Positions 1 through 6,177 of a stretch of 10,607 nt of DNA are shown piece after piece. A program made the position numbers and the translations under genes. The number at the start of each line of letters is the position of its first letter. Positions within the stretch are counted from its first letter, which is position 1. Below the pieces are notes generated by a model. It did no database searches and was not told the DNA's origin. It saw only the letters and a program-made list of their open reading frames with translations. Origin of the DNA: JACZQZ01 sp046756945 (GTDB lineage: Bacteria; Pseudomonadota; Alphaproteobacteria; Rhodospirillales; 2-02-FULL-58-16). The stretch lies in contig JBHHXI010000107.1 of the NCBI GenBank assembly GCA_046756945.1, positions 1-10,607 of the forward strand. The letters are read 5' to 3'.

Positions 1-160
1 TTGGCAGGATAGCCGCCCTCCCCCGCCGGCGGCGCGTCATCCCCGCCGCTCCCCTTGCAATTGCCCTGCCCCGGCCCGATCATGGCCCCCCGGCCGCAGG
101 GCGGCCCGCCGCGGAGCCCGGTGCCCGGGCGGGGCGGCGAACGGAGCACGACGACAGGCC
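1..160. other. GC-rich region upstream of the first gene, no supported CDS
   Basis: I see no convincing coding sequence here; the short open frames have proline/arginine-rich compositions typical of GC-rich non-coding shadow. A small perfect hairpin (GCCCGG at 116-121, loop TGC, CCGGGC at 125-130) lies about 30 bases before the next start codon. It has no T tract, so I do not call it a terminator. A GGAG at 143-146 is 14 bases from the ATG at 161, too far for an ideal Shine-Dalgarno; AGG at 156-158 is too close. The left edge may hold the promoter of the gene at 161, but I could not pick out boxes. Confidence 0.4.
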
Positions 161-1267
161 ATGCGCAACACCATCATCGGCATCATCATCGGCGTCGTCG
201 TCGGCATCGTCATCGGCGCCACGGTGGTCGCCCCCCGTCTGGCGCCGACCGCGCCGACCGCCCCCGCCGCGCCGGCATCAAAGCCGGCAGCGACGGCGGA
301 ACCGGCGGTACGGTGGAATATGGCCAGCGCCTACAGCGCCTCGCTGCCCCAGCTGGGGACGCTGGCAAAGCGCGTGACGCGGGAGATCCGGCGGGTGTCC
401 GGCCGCGCCATGGAGATCAAGTTCCACGAGCCCGGCGCCCTGGCTCCGCCGCTTGAGACCTTCGACGCCGTCGCCTCGGGCGCCATCGACGCCGCCTTTT
501 CGTCACCGGGGAACTGGGGCGACAGGATCCCCGCCCTGCACCTGTTTTCGGCCATTCCCTTCGGTCCCGACGCCGCCGAGTACCTGGCGTGGATCTATTT
601 CGGCGGCGGCAGGGAACTGTTCGACGAAATCCTGCGCCGCCGCGACATCCACGGCGTCTTTTGCGGCCTCATCGCGCCCGAGGCCGCCGGCTGGTTCCGC
701 CGCCGGATCCGCACCTTCGACGACCTCAAGGGCGTGCGCATGCGGGCATCGGGCCTGGGCGCCAAGGTCCTCGGGAAACTGGGGGTGCAAACCCGGCCTT
801 TGGCCGGCGGCGACATCTTCATGGCCCTGGAATCCGGCGCCGTCGACGCCGTCGAGTTCTCCATGCCGGCCATCGACCTGAAACTGGGTTTCCACATTAT
901 GGCCAGGAACTATTACTTTCCCGGCTGGCACCAGCCGTCGACCCTGTTTGCCCTGATGATCAACCTGGACCGGTGGGAGGCGCTGTCGACCACCCATAAG
1001 GCGCAGATCGAGGCGGTGTGCGGCGACAACGTGCGCCACGGCCTGGCCGAGGGCGAGGCCCTTCAGTTCGCCGCCCTCAAGGAGCTGCAGGCCGACGGCG
1101 TACGGATTCAACGCTGGCCCGACGACATTCTCGAAGCCTTGGAGGCGGCCTGGCGCGAGGTGGCCGCCGAGGAAGGCGCCGCCGACGCGGACTTCGCCAC
1201 CGTCTGGCGGTCATTGACCGCGTTCCGCGACGATTACGCCATCTGGAAGGAGCTCGGCCACCCTTAA
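161..1267 (+). CDS. Membrane-anchored TRAP transporter substrate-binding protein, DctP/TakP-like
   Basis: A 368-residue DctP-family extracytoplasmic solute receptor, normally the periplasmic capture subunit of a TRAP carboxylate importer. Residues 4-23 form one long hydrophobic helix rich in I/V and glycine (GxxxG spacing), followed by an Ala/Pro linker to about residue 50, then the two-lobed receptor. The helix lacks an obvious AxA cleavage site, so it looks like an uncleaved anchor. Family hallmarks are a GWFRRR segment (177-182), LKGVRMR (189-195) with the likely carboxylate-binding Arg195, AGGDIFMALESGAVDA (215-230), and YYFPGW (251-256). These match the alpha-keto-acid binder TakP in order and spacing. 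However, E174, F233 and Q258 fall where I recall Gln, Trp and Glu in TakP, so the ligand may differ. No DctQ/DctM gene is next to it in the window; the next gene converges. It may belong to a permease upstream of the window or elsewhere. The start is chosen because the hydrophobic helix begins right after this ATG. Family call is firm; substrate is unknown. Confidence 0.88.
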   Translation: MRNTIIGIIIGVVVGIVIGATVVAPRLAPTAPTAPAAPASKPAATAEPAVRWNMASAYSASLPQLGTLAKRVTREIRRVSGRAMEIKFHEPGALAPPLETFDAVASGAIDAAFSSPGNWGDRIPALHLFSAIPFGPDAAEYLAWIYFGGGRELFDEILRRRDIHGVFCGLIAPEAAGWFRRRIRTFDDLKGVRMRASGLGAKVLGKLGVQTRPLAGGDIFMALESGAVDAVEFSMPAIDLKLGFHIMARNYYFPGWHQPSTLFALMINLDRWEALSTTHKAQIEAVCGDNVRHGLAEGEALQFAALKELQADGVRIQRWPDDILEALEAAWREVAAEEGAADADFATVWRSLTAFRDDYAIWKELGHP

Positions 1268-1293
1268 GAAGTGGCCCCACCCACGGGCCGGCG
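1268..1293. other. Convergent intergenic gap with a short hairpin
   Basis: Twenty-six bases separate the two convergent stop codons. GGCCC (1273-1277) and GGGCC (1285-1289) can pair around a 7-base loop. It lacks a clear T tract on either strand, so a bidirectional terminator role is possible but weakly supported. Confidence 0.25.
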
Positions 1294-2427
1294 TCAGGCG
1301 GTGTCCGCGACTTCCGCCGGCAGCTCGTTCATCTTCGCCAGCAGGTATTCCAGGTCATCGGAATCGAAATCCACGCCCAGTTCGCCGTATTGGGTGAGGA
1401 TGCGTTCGATCATGCGCCGCGAATAGCGCTCGCGGTCGTTCTCCCGGCCGTCGTAATCGGTCTCCCGGGCGACGTCGATGGCCGCCCGCACCGCCGGGAA
1501 GTGGTTTTCCGGCAGCCCCGTCTTTTCATAGAGGGCCTTCAGGCCCAGCGCCCCCGAATCGTGCATCAGCTGGCGCCCGTTCACCAGCGGCACCTCCGCC
1601 AGCTCGCAGACGGCGGCCTCGAAGAACTTGAGATCGCCCATGCACAATGCGCGGAGAACGATGGACGGCGTCAGCCGCCCGTTTGCGCGCAGCTGCTGGA
1701 TCAGCCTTTCGACGTCGTCATCGTCGGATTCGCTGGAAAGGGTGATGGTGGCGCGCTCGCGGCTTTGCAGGATCAGATCCGTGGCCATCGAATCCGACAT
1801 CTCGTGGCGATTGGCCAGCTCCTCCTTCAGGTTTTCCGAGACCAGCGTCACCAGACGCTCGACCACGGTGACGGGAAGCTTGGGCCGGTGCGCCATGGCG
1901 TCCTGAACGGCTTCGGTGCCGCCGAAGTCCTCGACCACCTTGTGCAGGGATTTCTCCGAGATCTCGGCGCCCGTGTTGGCGACCAGCGTGGTGACCACAC
2001 CTTCGTTCTCGGTCTCCACCAGGGCCGAGGACACGGCCTCGGACACCGTGGACCGGCCGGCGATGGCCACCTGCTTGGCGGCCCCCTGGCTGCGCACGAT
2101 CTCGATCAGGTCCTCATCGGAGAGCACCTCGGAGAACTGCAATACCGGCAGGGCCACCGAATCCACGTCCTTGGCCAGGCTCATGGCCACGTCGTGGGGC
2201 ACGGCCGGGTTTTCCTTCAGGTTCTGGGCCAGCGCCTCGCGCACCCGCACCTCGGCATCCTTGATCATGATGCGGAAGATTTCCTCCGCCATCGTCCGCT
2301 CGCTTTCGGTCAGGTTCCCCTGGCCGAAATCGGCGGCGATCTTGGCCGCCGTCTGGGCGCGATTGTCGCCCGAAGGATCCTTCAGCAGCTTGGAAACGTC
2401 TTCTTTGGTCAGCGTCTTTTCGGTCAT
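1294..2427 (-). CDS. DUF2336 domain-containing protein, function unknown
   Basis: A 377-residue, soluble, mostly alpha-helical protein without signal peptide or membrane segment. The helical pattern, with repeated runs such as VREALAQNLKENPAVP (62-77) and later leucine/alanine-rich pairs through about residue 220, resembles the HEAT-like helical repeats of the DUF2336 family, which I associate with alphaproteobacteria. An acidic stretch (SESDDDD, 232-238) precedes a second helical half; the C-terminal part has a charged R/E/D-rich segment around 320-345. No enzymatic motif is visible. The open frame extends to 2559, but the extra 44 residues are unlike protein, and the Met at 2427 (MTEKTLTKED) gives a natural N-terminus, so I chose it; its Shine-Dalgarno is weak. 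It is divergent from the cytochrome c gene and converges on the TRAP binding protein, which tells little about its role. A protein-protein scaffold is a guess only. The family call is from recollection of sequence style, not a search. Confidence 0.75.
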   Translation of the reverse strand: MTEKTLTKEDVSKLLKDPSGDNRAQTAAKIAADFGQGNLTESERTMAEEIFRIMIKDAEVRVREALAQNLKENPAVPHDVAMSLAKDVDSVALPVLQFSEVLSDEDLIEIVRSQGAAKQVAIAGRSTVSEAVSSALVETENEGVVTTLVANTGAEISEKSLHKVVEDFGGTEAVQDAMAHRPKLPVTVVERLVTLVSENLKEELANRHEMSDSMATDLILQSRERATITLSSESDDDDVERLIQQLRANGRLTPSIVLRALCMGDLKFFEAAVCELAEVPLVNGRQLMHDSGALGLKALYEKTGLPENHFPAVRAAIDVARETDYDGRENDRERYSRRMIERILTQYGELGVDFDSDDLEYLLAKMNELPAEVADTA

Positions 2428-2499
2428 CGGCTCATGTCCATAGGTTTGTCCGCAAGCTTGCAAAAGCGCCGTCGCGGTCAGGCGAATCGATCGCGGCGC

Positions 2500-2505
2500 A
2501 GTATA
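2500..2505 (-). promoter_or_regulatory. Candidate -10 box for the DUF2336 gene
   Basis: Read on the minus strand this is TATACT, five of six matches to the sigma70 -10 consensus, about 70 bases before the chosen start at 2427. No good -35 sits at the right distance (TTAGAT with an 18-base spacer is poor). A second identical TATACT at 2581-2586 is an alternative, also without a good -35. Confidence 0.25.
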
Positions 2506-2626
2506 TCGGCGCACCGCCACCCAATCTAATAATTTGTGGCCCGGCCGGGGTTTTACCACCGCTCCCGGACCCTATTCCCGAGTATATGCCTCCCGGGGCC
2601 CGGGACCGCCGGAAAAAGGGAAGGTC

Positions 2627-2657
2627 TTGACCGCACCCCCGCCCGGCACAATATAAA
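2627..2657 (+). promoter_or_regulatory. Candidate sigma70-like promoter for cytochrome c gene
   Basis: TTGACC (2627-2632) and TATAAA (2652-2657) each match five of six consensus positions. The spacer is 19 bases, longer than the preferred 17, so strength is uncertain. Transcription would begin near 2664 and give an untranslated leader of roughly 115 bases before the ATG at 2781. Confidence 0.45.
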
Positions 2658-2765
2658 CATGCCCTACCTGCCCGCCCGTGTGGGCCGGGAACATGGCCAA
2701 CGGTTGCAAGCCCTGGCCCCGAGACCGATAATGGGCCGGCGCGTATGTCGGCGTCACCAGATTCT

Positions 2766-2771
2766 GAGGAG
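2766..2771 (+). promoter_or_regulatory. Shine-Dalgarno of the cytochrome c gene
   Basis: GAGGAG lies 9 bases before the ATG at 2781. This decides the start in favour of 2781 over the in-frame ATG at 2745, because the signal peptide begins directly after 2781 and the upstream 12 residues would spoil it. Confidence 0.75.
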
Positions 2772-2780
2772 ACAAGACGA

Positions 2781-3173
2781 ATGGTAAAAGGCATTTTTCC
2801 CGCCCTCGGCTTGGCCATCGCAGTGGCCCTGGCCGGCAGCCCGGCTTCCGCCGGCGCCGGCGACCCCGCCAAAGGCGCAAAGGTCTTCAAGAAGTGCAAG
2901 GCCTGCCACACCGTAAAGCCGGGCAAGCACAAGGTCGGCCCGTCCCTGGCCGGGGTGGTCGGCCGCAAGGCGGGGACCGCCAAGGGCTTCAAGAAATACA
3001 AGGGCCTGAAGGGCGCCGACTATACCTGGGACGAGGCGTCGCTGGACGAGTACCTGGCGAATCCGAAGAAATTCGTCAAGAAACGCGGCGCCAAGGGCAC
3101 CTCGATGGTGTTCAAGCTGAAGAAAGCCGCCCAACGCGCCGACGTCATCGCCTATTTGAAGACGCTCAAGTAA
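2781..3173 (+). CDS. Secreted class I c-type cytochrome (cytochrome c2-like)
   Basis: A 130-residue periplasmic electron carrier. Residues 1-24 are a Sec signal peptide (MVKGIF, a hydrophobic core, then PASAGAG) with a likely AxA-type cleavage near residue 24. The haem-binding motif CKACH is at 39-43 (Cys39, Cys42 thioether links; His43 axial ligand). GPSLAGVVGRKAG (53-65) is the usual class I loop, YTWDEASLDEYLANP (81-95) the usual helix and loop, and Met109 in GTSMVF the expected sixth ligand. The C-terminal helix ends DVIAYLKTLK. The mature protein carries about 24 lysines against roughly 8 acidic residues, so it should be strongly basic. It is a single gene with its own promoter and ends at a convergent hairpin shared with the uspA-like gene. 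Such proteins shuttle electrons from the bc1 complex to oxidases or reaction centres; the specific partner cannot be read from the sequence. Confidence 0.93.
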   Translation: MVKGIFPALGLAIAVALAGSPASAGAGDPAKGAKVFKKCKACHTVKPGKHKVGPSLAGVVGRKAGTAKGFKKYKGLKGADYTWDEASLDEYLANPKKFVKKRGAKGTSMVFKLKKAAQRADVIAYLKTLK

Positions 3174-3196
3174 CCGGAATACCCTGGAACGGGAAG

Positions 3197-3227
3197 CGCC
3201 GCCGTCGCCCGATGGGCGGCGGCGGTG
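3197..3227. terminator. Strong hairpin between convergent cytochrome c and uspA-like genes
   Basis: CCGCCGTCGCCC (3199-3210) and GGGCGGCGGCGG (3214-3225) pair over 12 positions with one T-G wobble and a GAT loop; two more outer pairs extend it to 3197-3227. It fills most of the 62-base gap between two convergent stop codons, a classic place for a bidirectional terminator. There is no proper T tract after it on the plus strand (TGGTGGCGTTT) or on the minus strand, so termination may be inefficient or the hairpin may mainly protect 3' ends. Confidence 0.6.
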
Positions 3228-3235
3228 GTGGCGTT

Positions 3236-3664
3236 TCAGTCGCGCACCACGAGCACCGAACAGCCGGCGTGGCGCACGACCCGCGCCGCGTTGGGGCCGA
3301 GCAGGTAGTCCTTGAGCTCGGGCCGGTGCGAGGCGATGACGATCAGGTCGCAGCCGGTCTCTTTGGCGATCTTGAGGATTTCCTCATAGACCGTGCCGTA
3401 CCCGACGCTGTGCCGGGTCTCGACGCCGGGGGGAACGTGCTCGCCGACGAAGGCGCGTAAATCCTCTTTCGCCTTGGCCAGCGCCTGTTCCGCATAGTCC
3501 TCGGGAAAGTACGCGCCGACGGCGCCCAGGCCGAAGTCGGGGATCACGGTGACCACATGCAGGGTGGACCCGAAGGCGTGGCAGTATTCGACCGCCGCCG
3601 GCAGGGCCTTCTTCCACGAACTCTCGTCGTTGAGATCGACCGTCAGGAGGATGGTCTTGACCAT
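3236..3664 (-). CDS. Universal stress protein family (UspA-like), TRAP-associated
   Basis: A 142-residue single-domain Usp protein, the normal length for the family, cytoplasmic. It opens with the beta-strand MVKTILLTVDLND containing the conserved Asp10, and ends with the family signature: VIASHRPELKDYLLGPNAARVVRHAGCSVLVVRD (described by positions 109-142). The layout matches ATP-binding Usp proteins of the UspF/TeaD type, in which the loop before and the Gly-Ser after this point hold the ATP phosphates; here GPNA (123-126) has Pro where Ser is usual, so nucleotide binding may be altered. The gene starts 12 bases after the permease stop, with its Shine-Dalgarno GGAGGA (3671-3676) adjoining that stop, so translation is probably coupled. 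Usp genes beside TRAP permeases are known; TeaD of the ectoine TRAP system TeaABC binds ATP and affects transporter activity. A regulatory role on the neighbouring permease is inferred from that. Confidence 0.92.
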   Translation of the reverse strand: MVKTILLTVDLNDESSWKKALPAAVEYCHAFGSTLHVVTVIPDFGLGAVGAYFPEDYAEQALAKAKEDLRAFVGEHVPPGVETRHSVGYGTVYEEILKIAKETGCDLIVIASHRPELKDYLLGPNAARVVRHAGCSVLVVRD

Positions 3665-3670
3665 GTCCGC

Positions 3671-3676
3671 TCCTCC
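3671..3676 (-). promoter_or_regulatory. Shine-Dalgarno of uspA-like gene adjoining the permease stop
   Basis: On the minus strand GGAGGA follows the permease stop codon TGA (3679-3677) directly and stands 6 bases before the ATG at 3664. The arrangement suggests translational coupling of the last two genes of the TAXI operon. Confidence 0.7.
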
Positions 3677-6091
3677 TCACCCGGCGGTGACGGCCGCCGC
3701 CGCCTCGGACGCCCTCGCGCGGCGCCAGCGCGGCCATTGGGACAGGATGACCAGCCCCAGCAGGACCAAGCCGAACGGGTAGACCCACAACTTGGACGGC
3801 TGCCCCACCTGCTCGACGTCGACCTCGGTGAGGGTGTCGCCGACCTCGATGCCGGCCTGCTCGGCGAGCCCGTTGAAGGCCAGCTCGGCGACCTCGTAGC
3901 CGCCGTCCTCGGTGGGCTTGAGGGTGAGGCCGTAGTAATCCCCGGGGCCGGCCGCCGGCATGTCGGGCGTCGCCACCCTGTAGAGCTTGAAACGGTCGCC
4001 GTAGTCGGTCGTGCGCACGACGTGGAAGCGCACGGTGTAGCCGCGCTGCGCCGAAACCTCGCCGGCCACGAACTTCTCCAGGTCGAGGGTGGCGAATTCC
4101 GGGTAGACCAGACCCATGAAGATCCCGGGCCTGAACAGCATCATCACGACGACGGCCAGCATGACGCCCTCGTGGATCTTGTTGCTGACCAGAGTCCACC
4201 CCTGGGTCAGGGAACTGAACGAAAGCAGGGCGAGCATCGTCACCACGAAAATCAACAGGCCGTGCCAGACGTTTTCGATGCCGATCAGCAGCAGTTCCGG
4301 GTTGAAGATGAAGATGAAGGGCAGGATGGCCGTGCGGATGTCGTAGGTGAAGCCCTGGATGCCGGTCTTGATGGGTTCGGCGCGCGAGATGGCGGCGGCG
4401 GCGAACGCCGCCAGGCAGACCGGCGGCGTGTCGTCGGCGAGGATGCCGAAGTAGAAGACATAAAGATGAACCGCGATCAGCGGCAGCACCAGACCGGAGG
4501 CGGTACCCAGTTCCACCAGCACCGGCGCCAGCAGCGAGGCGACGACCAGGTAGTTGGCGGTCGTCGGCAGGCCCATGCCGAGGATGAGGGCGAGCACCGC
4601 GGTGAGGACCAGAAGGATGTACACGTTGCCGCCCGAGAGGGCCTCGATGACGCCGACCATGGCGTTGTTGAGGCCGGTCGAGCCGACGGCGCCGACGATG
4701 ATGCCGGCGGCGGCGACGGCGACGGCGATGTTGACCATGTTGCGGGCGCCGGCGACCAGGCCGTCGTAGATCAAACGAAGGCCGTCCGTGAGCGCCTGAA
4801 CGGCGTCGGACCCGCCGCCCCGCATCTCGTGCCAGACCTTTTCAATCAGGATGATGAGCATCATCAGGAGGATCGAATAGAAGACGGCGGTGCCGGCCGT
4901 CCACCGTTCCACCATCAGGAGGTAGACCAGCACCGTGATCGGGATCAGGAAGTGGATGCCGCCCCGGAAGGTCTTGCCCAGGGGCGGGATCTGGCTTTTC
5001 GGCAGGCCCTTGAGTCCCAGCTTCATGGCCTCCAGGTGCGAGATGTAAATCAGCGCTACGTACGAAGACACTGCCGGAATGAAGGCCGCCTTGACGACGT
5101 CGAAGTACGAGATGCCGATCAGCTCGGCGATAATGAACGCCGCGGCGCCCATGATCGGCGGCATCAGCTGGCCGTTGGTGGACGCCGCCACCTCGATGGC
5201 GCCGGCCTTGACCGCCGGCATGCCGAGGGAGCGCATCACCGGGATGGTGAAGGTGCCGGTGGTCACCACGTTGGCGATCGAGGAGCCGGAGATCGCCCCG
5301 GTCATGCCCGAGGCCAGGATCGCCGCCTTGGCCGGGCCGCCGCGGTACTTGCCGACCATGGCGAACGACAGATCGAGGAAATACTTGCCCGCCCCGGCCT
5401 TGTCCAGGAGTGCGCCGAACAGCACGAACAGGAAGACGAAGCTGACCGAGACGTCGATGGGAATGCCGAAGATCGCCTCCCCGCCCAGCCAGTGATAGCC
5501 GATCAGGCGGGTCAGCGAGAGGCCCCGGTGCGAGATGATGTCGGGCATCGACTGGCCGAATATGGAGTAAAAGAGAAACACGCTGGCGACGACCACCAGG
5601 GGCAGGCCGATGCTGCGCCGCGTCGCCTCCAGGAGAAGAACCATGCCGGTGCCGCCGAGGATCGCTTCGAAAGGAACGGAAAAACCGAGGACGTCGACGT
5701 TCATCAGGAGGCCGTCGCGGGAAACCAGCCCCTCGTAGCCAAACCACAGATATAGCGCGCAGCCGGCGCCGAGCAGCGCCAGGACGACGTCATAGATTGG
5801 GATTTGCCGCGTCGCCAGGGACCGCGCCGCCGGGAACATGAGGAAACAGAGCAAAAGCCCGAAGGCCAGATGGATGCCGCGCGCCGGCACGTCGACGATG
5901 ATCCCGATATCCAGGATGAAGGGCAGCGGCGAGGCGATCCAGAGCTGGAAAAGCGACCACAGCGCGGCGATACCGCTGACGATCATGGCCAGGCGCGGGC
6001 CATGCTTGCGTCCCGTGTATTCGACCTCCTCGATCGCCTTTTCGATTTCCTCCTGGGAAACGTCCGGGATCGGCGACGGGGCCTCAGCCAT
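3677..6091 (-). CDS. TRAP-TAXI transporter fused 4TM/12TM permease with DUF3394-type C-terminus
   Basis: An 804-residue inner-membrane protein combining the small (DctQ-like) and large (DctM-like) TRAP subunits, as is usual for TAXI systems. After a cytoplasmic, acidic start (1-33) come hydrophobic helices from about 34 to 183 (the DctQ-like part), then the DctM-like core. Core signatures are KYRGGPAKAAILASGMTGAISGSS (about 248-271), GQLMPPIMGAAAF (307-319), a second inverted-repeat half with GMGLPTTANYLV (505-516), and ILADDTPPVCLAAFAAAAI (550-568). After the last core helices (about 585-660) lies a soluble segment (about 665-768) with a PDZ-like run, ELAFNGLAEQAGIEVGDTL (736-754), then one more membrane helix (about 771-785) and a basic tail. 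This is the layout of TAXI permeases carrying DUF3394. Substrate import should use the ion gradient with the TAXI protein encoded upstream. The start at 6091 has no clear Shine-Dalgarno. Order of genes: binding protein, permease, Usp. Confidence 0.93.
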   Translation of the reverse strand: MAEAPSPIPDVSQEEIEKAIEEVEYTGRKHGPRLAMIVSGIAALWSLFQLWIASPLPFILDIGIIVDVPARGIHLAFGLLLCFLMFPAARSLATRQIPIYDVVLALLGAGCALYLWFGYEGLVSRDGLLMNVDVLGFSVPFEAILGGTGMVLLLEATRRSIGLPLVVVASVFLFYSIFGQSMPDIISHRGLSLTRLIGYHWLGGEAIFGIPIDVSVSFVFLFVLFGALLDKAGAGKYFLDLSFAMVGKYRGGPAKAAILASGMTGAISGSSIANVVTTGTFTIPVMRSLGMPAVKAGAIEVAASTNGQLMPPIMGAAAFIIAELIGISYFDVVKAAFIPAVSSYVALIYISHLEAMKLGLKGLPKSQIPPLGKTFRGGIHFLIPITVLVYLLMVERWTAGTAVFYSILLMMLIILIEKVWHEMRGGGSDAVQALTDGLRLIYDGLVAGARNMVNIAVAVAAAGIIVGAVGSTGLNNAMVGVIEALSGGNVYILLVLTAVLALILGMGLPTTANYLVVASLLAPVLVELGTASGLVLPLIAVHLYVFYFGILADDTPPVCLAAFAAAAISRAEPIKTGIQGFTYDIRTAILPFIFIFNPELLLIGIENVWHGLLIFVVTMLALLSFSSLTQGWTLVSNKIHEGVMLAVVVMMLFRPGIFMGLVYPEFATLDLEKFVAGEVSAQRGYTVRFHVVRTTDYGDRFKLYRVATPDMPAAGPGDYYGLTLKPTEDGGYEVAELAFNGLAEQAGIEVGDTLTEVDVEQVGQPSKLWVYPFGLVLLGLVILSQWPRWRRARASEAAAAVTAG

Positions 6092-6130
6092 GGCGAATAT
6101 TTACCAACAAATAACGACGCGTTAAGAGAA

Positions 6131-6158
6131 ACCGGCACCCCCCGAAGGGGATGCCGGT
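6131..6158 (-). terminator. Hairpin between TAXI binding-protein and permease genes (attenuator or mRNA-stability element)
   Basis: Read on the minus strand, ACCGGCATCCCC pairs with GGGGGTGCCGGT around a TTCG tetraloop: 12 pairs with one T-G wobble. It is followed by TTCTCTTAA, a short pyrimidine-rich, T-rich run. It lies 19 bases after the binding-protein stop and 39 bases before the permease start. A partial terminator or 3'-end shield here would give more binding protein than permease, which is common in binding-protein-dependent transport operons. UUCG loops are unusually stable in RNA. Function is inferred from structure and position. Confidence 0.65.
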
Positions 6159-6177
6159 GCTTGACAGGCCATGGATA

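Larger units (their letters stand above)
2428..2780. promoter_or_regulatory. Divergent promoter region between DUF2336 gene and cytochrome c gene
   Basis: These 353 bases hold no supported gene. They include a perfect 10-bp palindrome GCAAGCTTGC (2452-2461) close to the DUF2336 start, two AGTATAT boxes (2500-2506 and 2581-2587) that read TATACT on the minus strand, a hairpin TCCCGG-GGC-CCGGGA (2591-2605), and a sigma70-like promoter for the cytochrome c gene. The roles of the palindrome and hairpin are not known. Confidence 0.5.

Noticed and set aside
1018..2529. A 503-residue plus-strand open frame opposite the DUF2336 gene
   Set aside because: It is H/R/Q/G-rich, has no domain signature, and lies antisense to a well-formed protein; it is a GC-driven shadow frame.
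2428..2559. N-terminal extension of the DUF2336 protein to an ATG at 2559
   Set aside because: The extra 44 residues look like translated promoter DNA and would cover the candidate -10 box; the Met at 2427 gives a natural start.
3557..5755. A 732-residue plus-strand open frame opposite the TRAP permease
   Set aside because: Extreme D/H/Q/R content typical of the complement of membrane-protein codons; the minus-strand frame has clear TRAP signatures.
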